Positions 34,044 through 46,529 of a DNA stretch of 64,000 nt are shown here, piece by piece. How positions within the stretch are numbered: the first letter of the stretch is position 1; the number at the start of each line of letters is the position of its first letter. This DNA is from Anisakis pegreffii (taxonomy: Eukaryota > Nematoda > Chromadorea > Rhabditida > Anisakidae), in contig JAPYMA010001520.1 in the NCBI GenBank assembly GCA_035041965.1, positions 105,244-169,243 of the forward strand. Direction: 5' to 3'. The notes beneath the pieces were generated by a model. The model was not told the origin of the DNA. It saw only the letters and a list, made by a program, of their open reading frames with translations, and did not search any database. The position numbers and the translations under genes were made by a program.

Positions 34044-34148
34044 TTTAATCAGCAAATTCAACTCATTACGAGTTTATGCCTCTCTGTTATCACCAATGTC
34101 ACTAATATTACATTCTTCCTTCCTTAGCATTCTTCTTTTCGCGCAATA
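34044..34148. repeat. Dispersed 105-bp repeat, copy 2
   Basis: TTTAATCAGCAAATTCAACT to GCATTCTTCTTTTCGCGCA matches 26975-27083. The flanks are unrelated, so this is an inserted or captured unit and not a larger duplication. Confidence 0.75.
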
Positions 34149-34309
34149 GAAATGAGGATGGGATTTGCTGATTGAATAAATACTGCGCACAAAAGGTACC
34201 AAAATTTTTCGGTTATCGCAATGGTTAATAAGCATGGCTTCTTGACTTCTTGGGAATGGAATGGTAAGCCCGTATTCAAACCTAAAAAATGATGAAATTT
34301 CAGTTTCAG

Positions 34310-37300
34310 TTAAGAATAATACCGTTGTTGATTGTTGAGTTCGATACGTCGTCGTGCGGTGCTAAACAAAGGCGAATCTTTAATCCACGCATCCCATGCA
34401 TACGTAAAGAATATAAACAAGAATGGTAGCAAATCAATGATTATGAGCAGAACGATCGAATAGACTGGAAAAAGTGAATTCTTGATTTTCACTAAACACG
34501 GCTCCTGAAAGATTTCGCGATTATAAATGAAAAATGGAAAATCGATTGTAAAAATAATATTACTGTTATAAATACTTTTGTTGTGAAAACGAAAAAATGG
34601 TATTGAGCTACCAGTCAGCAATAATAATAATAATAATAAGTGATAAGGTATCAGTGGTGATAGCTTTGAAACTGCAAAGGGTGATGAGAATCTGATAACA
34701 AAAATGATACAGGAAACGACTGAGACAATAATATTGCATCACAATAACAGTATAATGAGAATTAAAATTATGTCAGAATTCGACTCACTTGCATATTAAG
34801 TTCCACAAGTTGTGGTATATAATCAAATTTACAACCGAAATTTGTTTCCACATTACTCACTAAGGCGTGATCCCTGAAATAGAAGAAAAAATTGAAATAT
34901 TCTCACTTACACATCAAATCAAAGTTATTTCCAAACCATTGTACTGGCGATTTTTGCAAAATGGCATAAATTTCATCTTATCGTAAGAATAAAAAACAAT
35001 TTTGACGAACAATCTCTAACACCCCTAACGAATTCTCGAAATTCGTTAGGAATTTCATAAATTTTATGTGAAACTCGTAATGAATGTTTTTGTTTTTGTA
35101 ATATTAAACTAAAATACAATGATTTCGAGTACTGATAAACTTATTTTGCAAATAAAATTGGATGAATTCAAATCTAAAAAGTAGGTAATATGAGTGATAA
35201 ATTCTAAAACCTTGGTAGTTTATGCAAGAACAGCTTATCGACCAATGACGGGAAATAATAGGCGTTCGAAAGTAGTGGACTGATGAGAAATACCAATTGA
35301 ACGAGCAAAAATAAAAGCGCAAGTAATATAATGATCTGAATTACGGCGTGATATAGATTTCAGTATATGGAAGTTTAATGGTTTTTGAGTTGGATTACAA
35401 AATTAGGAGTATTTTAAGGTAGTTTAAAGAAGAATTTTAAGGAATCGGACTACATCGAAAGGAAACTACATCGAGAATCGAACGGACTACATCTTGCTGG
35501 AAACTGATACGAATTATTACATCATTCCGTTTCAAACTGTAATTGTAATAAGCTCAGATAAAAAATTACTTTCTGATCTATCTTTGAGATATTCGATTAG
35601 GATAATCGGAATTCCGGATGAGAATACGAAAATTTTTTGAAGTTCATAGGGATTTTCAACTGTTTCAATAATGAACGCAACAGATTCTGATAGGAAAATA
35701 TGATAAGATTATATTGTGAGAATAGAAAATTACGAAATAAATACCCTGTAGAAGAGCTTGTAATTGCGGTTACTTCGCATTGGTTCATTGCAGAAAATAC
35801 ACGTTAATGGGATTAAAAACAATGCGATTATTATGTTGAGTGCCACTAGATTCCACAGCATTATATGTGACTGAAATGAATCGTTGATTTCTTCTTACAT
35901 CTCAAAAATGTTATAGGCTGTGGTCAAACTGGAACGTATTTTTTGAACGTGGCCTATTATGGGGTTCCAAACTGAGCAACTGATTATATCAAAAGAAACT
36001 TCTACCACAACCGGATATTCCGAATATCCGGATGTATTCCGGATATCCGTTTCAGAGCATATCCGGATATATTCCATCACATAATTTTGAAGAGTTATTT
36101 CAAAAAATTCCGGATCACAGATATTACAATAAAGATATGGTCTTAACAAATAATGAGAGAAGGAGAATAGACTGAATAAAGAATATGAAAGCCGACTCCT
36201 TGCAATTGCTCGTAGTCCTCATCGAGTTCAGCCACCGTTAAACACCTCACTTGATCCGGATTCTCGGATCCTAAACACGTGTCTGGCTCCAACAAAGGTT
36301 GTGTTTTGTATATGATACTTTCATTACCTTCTCCTTCTAGCAACTCTACAAAACAAATTCTTTAAATATGCTATAATGCACCGTCATATTCTTTGGCAGA
36401 AGTAGCTCAACGGCTGCTTGACATATCAATCAATCATTAGAATCTTTAAGTTGAGTTCCTTGCTAAATTATTTGAAATGCTTCATTCTCACACACTCTGC
36501 CACAAGGTTCAAAATAACCATACACCCTCAAGATAGTTTTCAGCTGAAAATTGCTTGCAAATTCTGCACGATATCTATTTTTTACACAGTGCGTATTTAA
36601 TGATTACAATGAGGTCGTCACCGGTCAATCTGTCTAAAGACATTTAGTCTAATGACAGTTTGACTAAAGACACATTGCCTAACTGACAGTTTGCCTAACT
36701 TACGGTTTCTTAATGGATATTTCACCTAATAAGCAAACTGTTTCTTAGGCAAATTGTCCGTTAGGCAAACTGTCCGTTAGTCAGACTGTCTATTAGGCAA
36801 TGTGTCTTTAGGCAAACTGTCGTTAAGCTAAATATCTTTAGACAAATTGACCAGATACTCAATGAGATCTCTCAATAATCAGTGACAATTGATCACCAAT
36901 TTTGGGAGTGTTTCAATATGATAACGAAACATGAAAATATCATGGAATAAAACGCTGAATATACGAATATATTAAAATTTAAGGTAAAAACTACTGAATA
37001 AATTCTTTTTGATGAAAACAACAAAAAGTTTACAAAACATTCACAAACCCTCCACCAGTAGTGCTTCTGCGCTACGAGGCATCAACGTAGTACCTCGTGT
37101 TGTTGGCGGAGGTAGCGATTGAACAATGATCTGCTTTGTTCCGGTGATATACTCAACCAAATGATCGTTTACCGTCTCATGGAACAGACCGTATATAGTG
37201 AGCACTGTTGCTATCGTTAGCAAACATCCAATTATGCAGGCGCCTAATCGATTATCCAGCTTATTTCTGTAGGATTTCATCGACTGAAATTTGTTTAATT

Positions 37301-40300
37301 ACTGGAACGGCAACCAAAATATAGATTCATCTGCTTAAGATGTTTTGTATCAATAGGCATGTTATCCTCAAGAAAGAACAACAAACACGTAGCAGAGTGG
37401 TTCCAAACTAGTTTAGAATGTAAATACGAACGAAGTTGAGATCTCTAGAGTCATCTGGAAGCGCAGATTCGGGATAGTTCGAAAGTCTCGAAAGAATTTA
37501 GCTTAACTTCTCAAAAGAACTGAATCGGTATTTTAGATTGAGTTCCATAAGAAAGGACTGAATCTTGATACAAAATTGCAGGAGATTTTGCAGTTTACGC
37601 TCTGAAATCTGGAGCTTATATAAGGGATTTCTGCAGCAATCGACCGAACAAATTTATCTTTTTTTTTCAGAAATTCAAAGAAAACTGCTGGAAATTAGTT
37701 CAGAATCGTTAAAATTGATCATTAAATATGGGAAGTGATCTGTCAGGAACGTACGATAAGGTTTAAGAAAAATGGTAATGGCGATCTCTATCATCGAAAA
37801 AAGCTCTGAAATGTAATCTGGAATGAAAATATTTTGAAACTGAGTTTTTTCAATTGACTGTTTATATCTTATGGATGAGAATTCCCAACTAAAACAGAAG
37901 AATTTTTCAAGCAGAACAATGTATGGGAAAACTGAGAATACAATAGAAGGGAACCGAGAAGATTTATGAGTGAACACTCATTTCGTGTTGGAAAATTTTA
38001 TGGAAGTGTATGCACGATAGTTTATTCACATGATTTAATTATGCATTCTTCAATACATTCAGTTCATCGACTATACAATTGTTTCGATCTCATCCTCCAA
38101 AACCTTTCGAAAGTGCATTCGAATTGCCGAAAATTTATCATCGCGATGTGTTTCTCACCTAATAAAAACCTAATTTTCACAATGCAATTTCTCACTCAAT
38201 GAACACATTAATCAAAGAGTCAAGGTTGAGTTATACGAATTTTATGAATTTGTTATCCATTCGTATCTTCTTCAAACGGATCACTTTTAAGATTCCACCA
38301 AACTTTCGTGATCCATAAGCATTAATCATAACTTTGGATATGTGAAAATTTCGCAATGAAGAAGATTTCTGGTTCCGTGACTGGCATATTGCTGATCGTG
38401 AGTCACTTTTCACTAAATAAATGATGCACTTCAAGTCAAATTTCAGCAAACTTCCAATAAAATAAGCACTCAAATAAGTGGAAACGAAACTACTTCTGAA
38501 TATCAAAGAATATGCAAAAGTACCGACCATTCGAGTGTCGTTTAGGTAAAAACGCTCAAGTGATGGCCATATGTAGGCACGTTTCGTGTGCCATAAATTA
38601 CTGCTGACGGAAGGTGCTGGGCGCCGTGCTGACTCGCAATACATTTGAAAGTGGGCAAGAGAACAAATTCGGTACAATTCAGAACGAGGCAACCAAATCA
38701 GAGGGATACTCACTTCAGTTAAACCTTTCAAATGATTCAACACATCGGGGTGCAGGGATAGTGGGCTTATGATTAAATAGTATTTATGAGGGAACCGAAG
38801 ATATCACTATGATATATCATGGAAGTTTTACGATAATAATAACAACCGCAAAATAGTGACCGCACCAAGAACGATAAGAATATATAGCGATAACAATGAA
38901 TATCAAACTGATACCAATAATAGTGCGATGACAATAATGAGAGTGAAAATAATTTGAGTACTAATGAGCACTATGAGCTGGTAACAGAGGAAAACTGTGA
39001 TCAGATGAATGAAGTGATATTATAATAGCAGAGCCAAATTGAGGGTATGATGATGCTTAGTAATACGGCATCAATTAAAACCAAACACATCAAACAGAGC
39101 TCATGCTCATTTCATTCAGCATACTCATGTCCACGGAACTGGTTTACATTCGCAAATATACATAAATATTCGCTATTGTACGACGAAATAGTGGTCCAAG
39201 CATGAGTGATATGAATAAATAAATAAATGAATAACATCCGAATGTGTGTATGTGTGATCAATATAAGTATTTTTGTTTGTTACTGCTGCTGTTATTTATT
39301 CGGACAAAGATTCCTTTTCAAAAAACGTTGAAGGTATTCAATTTCGATGAATGCAGTTGTTTGCTGGATTGCAAGATGCTTTTAAACACGACAGTTAGAT
39401 GAGAGGGATTTAACGTGTTTTCAATAACTATCATTATGTAATGTATGTGGTGGCATTGGTGTTGGTTGGTTGTTCAAATGAATTGCTTTCACAATAGAGA
39501 ATGTCATTGCATTCACTGCTCAATTTTGGCTAATTGAATAGGTTTTTTCGATGGAATTTTGTAGAAAATTTCTGGCAAAAAACAAAAGAATTCCGCTGAA
39601 ATTTTGTTCACTGATTACACGACATACAAAAGACACAGGAGTGATTCGAAGAAATTTATGGGATGTGAACGAAAAAACTTCAATGAAAAATGAGATGTCT
39701 ACGCGTTCAGTTATTCATTTCTTCCAATAGTTTTTCAATCGTACATCTCCAATCTTCGTTCGTATACGGTGCTGACTTCTTTTTAAATGTTTTTCATGGC
39801 ATATCATTCAGTGTTTAGTAATCACAAGGCCAAACAAAACATGAAATTCGTCTATCGGAACAACACTTGGTTATTTGAACAAGCGATTTTAGACTTGATT
39901 ATTTGAACAAGCGATTTTAGAAGTATCTCAACAAGCAATTTTAAAACTGGGTATCTGAATAGGCGATTTTACAAACTTGTATATGGAAGATTGCTCTATA
40001 GTGATCAATTTGTATGAATGAGCGCGACTGCGCTATTGAATTCAGACTTAGTCTCCACAGGATTTTTGGACTGAGTATCTGGACAAGCACTAATGATATA
40101 TCATGATATGTCATTTAGAACCGGCCTTCTCAGGAAGCGATTTTAGGATTTATCATGGTGTGAGAGTTTGCGATTGATCTGAGCTGGCGATTTTTGACAA
40201 AATAATTCACTTGGAAAGGTAACGCATAATCCTGTGGAATAGTGAAACCGAAAGGCAAACGAGATTGAAAGTAGATAAAGTCAGCATTATCAAAGTTAAA

Positions 40301-40560
40301 GTCACTACATCCAAGCCAATGAAGAGTTATCGAACGCCTCAGAGATAATGATAAGAACTAACCGGTCCATGAGTGTACACTTTTTGGAGACCACCACCTC
40401 GGAGCGGTCCATTGCCTCGATGATAGTGCCGTATCGAGCGAGGTGTGGACGGCGTTGACAGTACTGACATACTGGCTGTATGCTCGCGACTTATCTTTCG
40501 AATGTACTCACAATTCGCTTTCGATGTGGTCACCTCTACACCGTTTATTGCGTTCAACAT
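34310..40560 (-). CDS. Multi-pass membrane protein, unknown family (about 370 aa)
   Basis: Seven exons join in phase: 40363-40560 (start MLNAINGVEV, first ATG after an in-frame TGA), 37049-37283, 36197-36345, 35745-35870, 35211-35335, 34789-34873, 34310-34504. Exon 3 may instead end at a stronger donor at 36251, 18 codons shorter. The N-terminus is basic and cytoplasm-like (HYHRGNGPLRGG). TM1 is LGACIIGCLLTIATVLTIYG, TM2 LWNLVALNIIIALFLIPLTC, TM3 IIILLALLFLLVQLVFLISP and TM4 FPVYSIVLLIIIDLLPFLFI. An acidic loop lies between TM1 and TM2, and a short loop with one Cys between TM3 and TM4. The tail ends NNQQRYYS. The layout is broadly tetraspanin-like in number of helices but lacks the CCG motif. 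Intron 1 is about 3 kb. Confidence 0.78.
36621..36852. mobile_element. Foldback element, family 1, copy 4
   Basis: CCGGTCAATCTGTCTAAAGA to TCTTTAGACAAATTGACC, with more internal 15-16-bp units than copies 1-3. Located in intron 2 of the membrane protein gene. Confidence 0.85.
39868..39980. repeat. Short tandem repeat, about 30-bp unit
   Basis: TTATTTGAACAAGCGATTTTAG recurs four or so times with decay (TCTCAACAAGCAATTTTAAA, ATCTGAATAGGCGATTTTAC). A further weak unit follows near 40080. In intron 1 of the membrane protein gene. Confidence 0.75.
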
Positions 40561-40680
40561 CTGTCTTCATCAGTATTATTATTATCATTATCATTCTCGT
40601 AACGATTCAAATGTCGTTACAGTTAGCTCCGAATGGTGATATCCATAAAGTACATTGAAATTGATATTCGTCAAATGCGT

Positions 40681-40975
40681 GACCAGTTAATCTGCCTAAA
40701 GACATCTAGCCTAACGACAGTTTGCCTAAAGACACATTGCCTAACGGACAGCTTGCCTAACAGACAGCCTAATGGACAATTAGCCTAACGGACAGTTTGC
40801 CTAACTCACGGCTTTTTAATGGATATTTTGCCTAATGGACAAACTGTTCTTTAGGCAAACTGTCCGTTCGGCAAATTGTCCATTAGGCAAGCTGTCCGTT
40901 CGGCAAACTGTCCGTTCGGCAAATTGTCCATTAGGCAAACTGTCATTAGGCTAAATGTCTTTAGGCAGATTGCTC
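40681..40975. mobile_element. Foldback element, family 1, copy 5
   Basis: The largest copy: the arms carry extra GCCTAACGGACAGTTTGCC-type units and the same ACTCACGGCTTTTTAATGG centre. It ends at about 40975, and its left end is about 120 bp upstream of the membrane protein start codon, so it may sit in that promoter. Confidence 0.85.
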
Positions 40976-43900
40976 AGGTTCCCGTTGAATGTACTCATGA
41001 CAATGAAAAGCAAAACTACGTTTGAATTAAAATGTTAAATGTATTCAAACATGATTCTCTCAATCGCATTGTTGAAAAGTTACGATCTTAGAACAAATTC
41101 GATCATAATTAGAAGGGCTGAAGAGATCAGCCGTTTTGTAATCAAAATTATGAATTAGCAATTATGAATTAATGGCTGAAGAGATAAATTGTAATCACTG
41201 CGAGGAAATGGTAACATCATTTCACTCTCAATCACTTTAATTTTTGCTGAATTAACGTTTCCGATGGAACTTCCGATGAAATTATCTTTTGAAATTTTCG
41301 AACGACACCTTTCGATGTATTCTCTCGAATGTGCGGGCGCGAGGTACCTATGTGAATGTGCATAAGCCAATTGAATATGGAAGTATTTAACGGATTTTAA
41401 CAGATATCCTCTCAGAGACAGATTAGCTATAAACCGATATTCTCACATCCTAGATCTCTACACAAGTCAAATATCTTTCCGGATAAACTCGTGGATACTT
41501 TCATGCTAATCATTTCATGCTTCAATTCTTGGCCTGGCTAAGGCCATAATGTTTTGAAATTCAATGAACTGTACTAGTTGGCTGTTGACAGTGTGCCTTG
41601 TAATATGTCAAATTTACAAATTTGGAAATTATATTAAGTCCTTCATGCATACGTATGACTATCTCGTACTTGTTCTATTTTGTTCCTGTTCGATCTCCTT
41701 GAAAAACTTCTATAGCCAATATTCATTGAACGGAAGTGAATAAAATTCACTATCAGACTTTTAAAACCGAAAAGGAACGAGCGGAATATGCGTTTATATG
41801 GTATGATGCTTGTTGGCATACGACTCAAGAAAACTACTTTCAGTATGCCTCATCAAGCAAAATTAATGTTAACATAAGCATGAATATGAACAAAAGTCAG
41901 CGTGTGAATGCATCATTGGTCAATTTTTATCGCCAATTTGTCTAATTTTATTCTTGCTTAATCCAAAATGACGTGCTAAAATCCAGTTTAGTTAATGAAT
42001 AGAAACGTTTATATTCACATTAACATCCACACGAGTTCGTCGTATTCAATTATTTATCAATTATAAATTCAATAAATAATAAATTTCATCGAACACAAGA
42101 AAGAATTTCATCAGATTTCATATGCATAAAGTAAAATTGAGAGTTTTTCAGTGAATTATTCATTTCAGTCATAATTGTTAGTTACTCCATAATAGTAGAC
42201 ATTTCTGGAAATTTTTCGAACTCAAACAGCAATACAACCAAATCTAATGAATTCATAATTTACTGTAAAACCGCTACAAGAGCAACCATGAGTTACATAA
42301 GATATTCAAATACACCCTATCTTATAATACCATCCTAATCTAGATTCGTGTCGTGAATCCGTTAGGAGATAATTGGTATGGAACCGGAAAATATTTCAAA
42401 AATGCATTGCTAAATGATGAAAGTGGAGGATGTCTTAAGCAAAACATGAAGGAAAAATTTTCGTAAGCATACATCCTATTGACTAATTCCACAAGCATGA
42501 ATTATGCAAGTTGATCCCAGTTCAGTGGCAGAATAAACGATCGTAAATTCACTGGAATAGCATCGGTTATGAAGAGAATACTCACTACTGCAAGCACCTT
42601 CAACAGCACAAGTATATTCATTCATTCTCCACTCATAATAAATTAATAAGATTCAACCCCCGTCACCCGATCACAATAACAACAAAAAAACTCGTTTTCT
42701 GAGGAAATCAAGAAATTATCACAATACTATTTATACCTGCTCATCAAATGCTTTTGTGTTCTCTTATTGCATTGCTCTCATTATTGCTGTGATATAATCT
42801 TCTCAATTACATAACCATATTTGTAGCAATAACAACAATAGTAATGTTGTTTCTAACGTACAGTTCCACGTGAGAAGCAATTTATCACTTCACCTGCTTT
42901 ATCAACACATCACTTACTAGTGAAACTACAAATACAGTCGTAAAATGAATAGAGAATGTTAGGAAAAGTTACACTAAAACATAGATTTACCAATAAATTT
43001 ACTGTTAATTGGAGAAAAGAAACGGAAAACAGGTTGCAAAATTGGAGTTTTTCATTACCTATCAATGAATTTTAGTGAAGATCTTGTCGGAAAGTAATTT
43101 CTAGTGAAATCCGAATGCAATTTAACATGATTGATTGTACTGTTTAGTGAATGGATATTACTCTTACTGAGCGGTGAATAATAAGATGCGCAGTTTTCAT
43201 AGGTAAAAAAGAATGAATCTGATGGAAGCACTCAAATAAACAAACAACCGAGAAAGTTTATTTTCAGATTACTCATAAAATAAATATTGGTTTCAGCGAA
43301 GTCTCAATAACAAACTTTCCTTTCAACATTACACCACACAACTGGAATATAACATTCATGAACTAAGAATAAAACTTGAATTCCTTCGCTATAACACTAC
43401 TAAAATTTCTGAAATTCTACTGCAAGAGAAATAGTGAGAAATAAGGAAACATGTGCGATTGTATTGGAGCAGTTTTAATCGCAATAGATATTAGAAGTAT
43501 TTTGTATCTTAAAAGATCTAAATTTAGTGGAAACCAAGATTATTTTTTGACAAAATCTGAAAATAATGGAAATTCCTATGTGATATTTGGAATATTCTTA
43601 AAACATAAGCGTTCATCTCCATTGAAAGGATGTTATATTAAAGTTCTACGATAGATGTTATTTTCTTAGTGGTGTTTTCAAATCCATTAGCACAATAACA
43701 TTGCTGACTGTTATATAGAAAGAAATTTGATACAATTTGAAATGCGGAGGTAAATTGAATGAATAAAATCAATGAATGATACAAAAGAATCCGTTAGAAT
43801 GACGATCGTATGTGATCGAATACAATACAAGAAGAATGAATTGAACGAGGATTGAACAAGGTTTTTGCACACTGAACGGAGTAGTATCACGTCGACGGTT

Positions 43901-45856
43901 AGTTAAATTGGTACATAATGAATGATGAATTGAATCGATGAGTTTGAGCAAATACTTGAGCCTAGCAATATGAAGCATTCACAACACCAGTGTCAATACC
44001 GGAAAGAAGATATTCACCTGAATCACATCCCTCTCTGAAGTTTCCAGAGAGATTGGTGGATTTCAATGAACATTTCTGCTATGATACAAACTGATTGATC
44101 CAATCTATCGTTCTTGTTATCATAATCAAATTATCATTTTTATCAAACTGATCTACTCGGAAGATACTTGGGCAGGAGATATAAGTGTTGCCTCCAGTGT
44201 GCCAACTTAAAGAAATTTTCTTAAGTTAACATCCTAGAGGAGAAATTTTTGAAAATTTGATCAAGTTTTATACTCATATGAAATCTACTAAAGTTTAGGT
44301 AAACAAATTGAGTAACGAACGTCAAGACTGCATAAGAGAATATCAAGAGTTGTAGGCATCAAGAAGATGTAGCTCTATGTTGTACTATTATTGACTGATG
44401 AATGACTTTTCAATGAGCTGAAAAATTGAAAAATTGATTCGTCGATTCATTGAAGTGTTTCAGTTTCGAACACTCTAAGATGTTGTTTATTGATGTTGAA
44501 AAGGTGAGATGAAATGGGAAGGAAGAGGGTTGTAGGATCACGCATATAATAACTAACTGTATTCGCTCATTTGGTTTCTTGAGAAAGAAACATCTGCGAA
44601 GAACGTTCAATCGAATTTGACGATCGATTTTGAGACTGGTTTTTTGACAGATCGTATTCCACCCGTGTTCGTTCATTTTTATTGAATTATTCTTTCTAAA
44701 ATTCTTTCCTTATCATCCTCCCTCTTTCCAGTTGTATTCTGTTATCTTGTTAAGTCAGTTGCATCGTCCGTTCCTTTCTTGTGCAATTACACACAACATC
44801 GCACAATGGCATATTTTTCATTTTCTGGAAATTCTATATGAAGATTATGAGAGTGATTAGTCGATGATAATGACGATGATAAAATCGGAGACAATTTGTC
44901 TTCAGTTCTCACTTGAATGAATGACTCTGCACGAATGTCTTGCACGAATTCAAAGTAAAACTGATCAATGACTTAACTGCGTTACCACAATTCTGTTTGC
45001 TGGAGAGAGACTATCTGCTAGAATGCGCACTTAACTCTAATTTGCTGATCTTTCAGCAATCCTTAATCAGCACATCTCTCCCAATCACCTAAGCAATTGC
45101 ATTTGACTGTTGGTATGCTTGGCTAAACTTTTAATTGAAATCATTTTATCAGTTTCTATAAGTGCATCAACTCCCTAATTCCATAAGAACATAAATAAGT
45201 TAAGCTCTATTCAGTTTCATTAGGGAAAGACATTAGAAGTTAACTTGAAATGCATTAGTGGGTTGGTATTATAAGAAAATGCTCCATATTCTTCAGCATA
45301 TTATTTATGTTTTTGTGGTGATGTTATATGCACTAGCTATTCTCTCAAAATTATACGTTTAAACAGTTTTATTGATAATTTGATGATGAATTGCTATTTT
45401 GATGTAAACATGGTATTCGAAACGGCATTTCGATGATACCCTACTTAACATTAAGTTTATTTTTCAAATACACGCAATATTGACCATGAAATACAGTCCC
45501 AAATCAAAGTAATTGTTCGAAGCATCGAAGTAATAATATCGAATATTGAATGGAACAGAAAAATGCACAATACATAGTTCAGATCAAAAATACTCATGGT
45601 TAGTTACTCATTGTCAGGAGGTCGAAATAAAATTAATCGTGAAATCAACATTTTCATCATGGACATTGACATGAGAGATAGACAACATCATCATTAACAT
45701 GAGAATGTGTGGTATCCTTGAGAGATACTCAATCCAGAATGATGAATATTGCAAAGAAGCCGAGCTAAAATTGACATTTCACTGAATTCAACTGATTAAC
45801 TGATAAATTTATTATCACCAATGAAGTCCCAATGTATCACATCGCGGAGATCAATG
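40976..45856. other. Gene-poor 4.9 kb region
   Basis: No gene I can defend. The best hint is a plus-strand frame at about 41757-41945 after the acceptor CACTATCAG (KTEKERAEYAFIWYDACWHT, stop TAA at 41943-41945), which could be a lone terminal exon. Other open frames are AT-driven. Confidence 0.45.
41757..41945 (+). CDS. Possible lone terminal exon
   Basis: Open for 63 codons after an AG acceptor, charged and aromatic-rich (ERAEYAFIWYDACWHTTQEN), ending NFYRQFV and TAA. There are no partner exons and no known family. Listed only because its composition differs from the neighbouring random frames. Confidence 0.22.
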   Translation, partial: TFKTEKERAEYAFIWYDACWHTTQENYFQYASSSKINVNISMNMNKSQRVNASLVNFYRQFV

Positions 45857-46529
45857 TTAAAATCGCATTATAATGGGTCTACCAGGCTCGTCGAAGAAAC
45901 TGAAACGACTTGGTTGAGGCAATGTCTGATGTTGCACGTGACGATTACGTCTCATTTGACGCCAGTTCGGAATATTATGGCCTCTTGGTTGGAATCGTTT
46001 CCATCGCTGAACATTCAACTTATATCACCTATTCGAAATAAAACTCATTTTAAGAAAAGATAAAATTTATCATTCAATCGTTTATCTCGTTTTTGGTGTG
46101 TTTTTTGATTAAACGATAAAGTTATATCACTAAGATATCCACCAAAAGTTATCAGTCAACGATTATTATCAATCACGATATCAATAATGCAATGAATGGA
46201 TCTCAAATCTTAAAATCAAGATTAGATATCCAAAGACTAATTGGATAATTCAACTTATCAACTGATAACACAGATAAGGCATCAACAAAAAGTTGTATTC
46301 ATCTCAATATATGTTCCGTCAATGACTCGAGAATGAAATGAGATACCAGAGAATGGGTGAAACGAAACTCTCCAATCGGATATTGTCAACTAACCAATAA
46401 ACTGAACGGATTCTCATCGTAATCGAATTGCAGTGTCTGCGAAATCGGTGAAGATTCTGTGCAAGAGATGCAAAATAATAACATGGTGATAATACTCAAC
46501 GATACTGACAACATCCTGAAATGTCTCAT
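45857..46529 (-). CDS. Secreted peptide precursor ending in Met-Arg-Phe (94 aa)
   Basis: Two exons on the minus strand, phase 0 at the junction. Exon 1 (46395-46529) encodes a signal peptide, LSVSLSIITMLLFCISC, then ESSPISQTLQFDYDENPFSL, and ends at TTATTG before GTTAGT. Exon 2 (45857-46006) follows GAATGTTCAG and starts RWKRFQPRGHNIPNW. It contains dibasic sites (WKR, MRR) and ends FFDEPGRPIIMRF with TAA directly after the Phe codon. No Gly follows, so a classical RF-amide cannot form at this end. This fits a neuropeptide or other processed secreted peptide. It resembles FMRFamide-like precursors only in its last residues, and I do not assign it to that family. On the opposite strand a 39-codon frame at 45922-46041 is a shadow. 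Confidence 0.68.

Noticed and set aside
38231..38743. A 170-codon minus-strand gene inside intron 1 of the membrane protein
   Set aside because: It cannot be joined in phase to the flanking exons (exon 1 and exon 2 join directly), and it has no start context or family features.
45922..46041. A 39-codon plus-strand ORF (MSDVARDDYVSF...)
   Set aside because: It lies exactly opposite the second exon of the secreted peptide gene, which has better splice and signal-peptide support.
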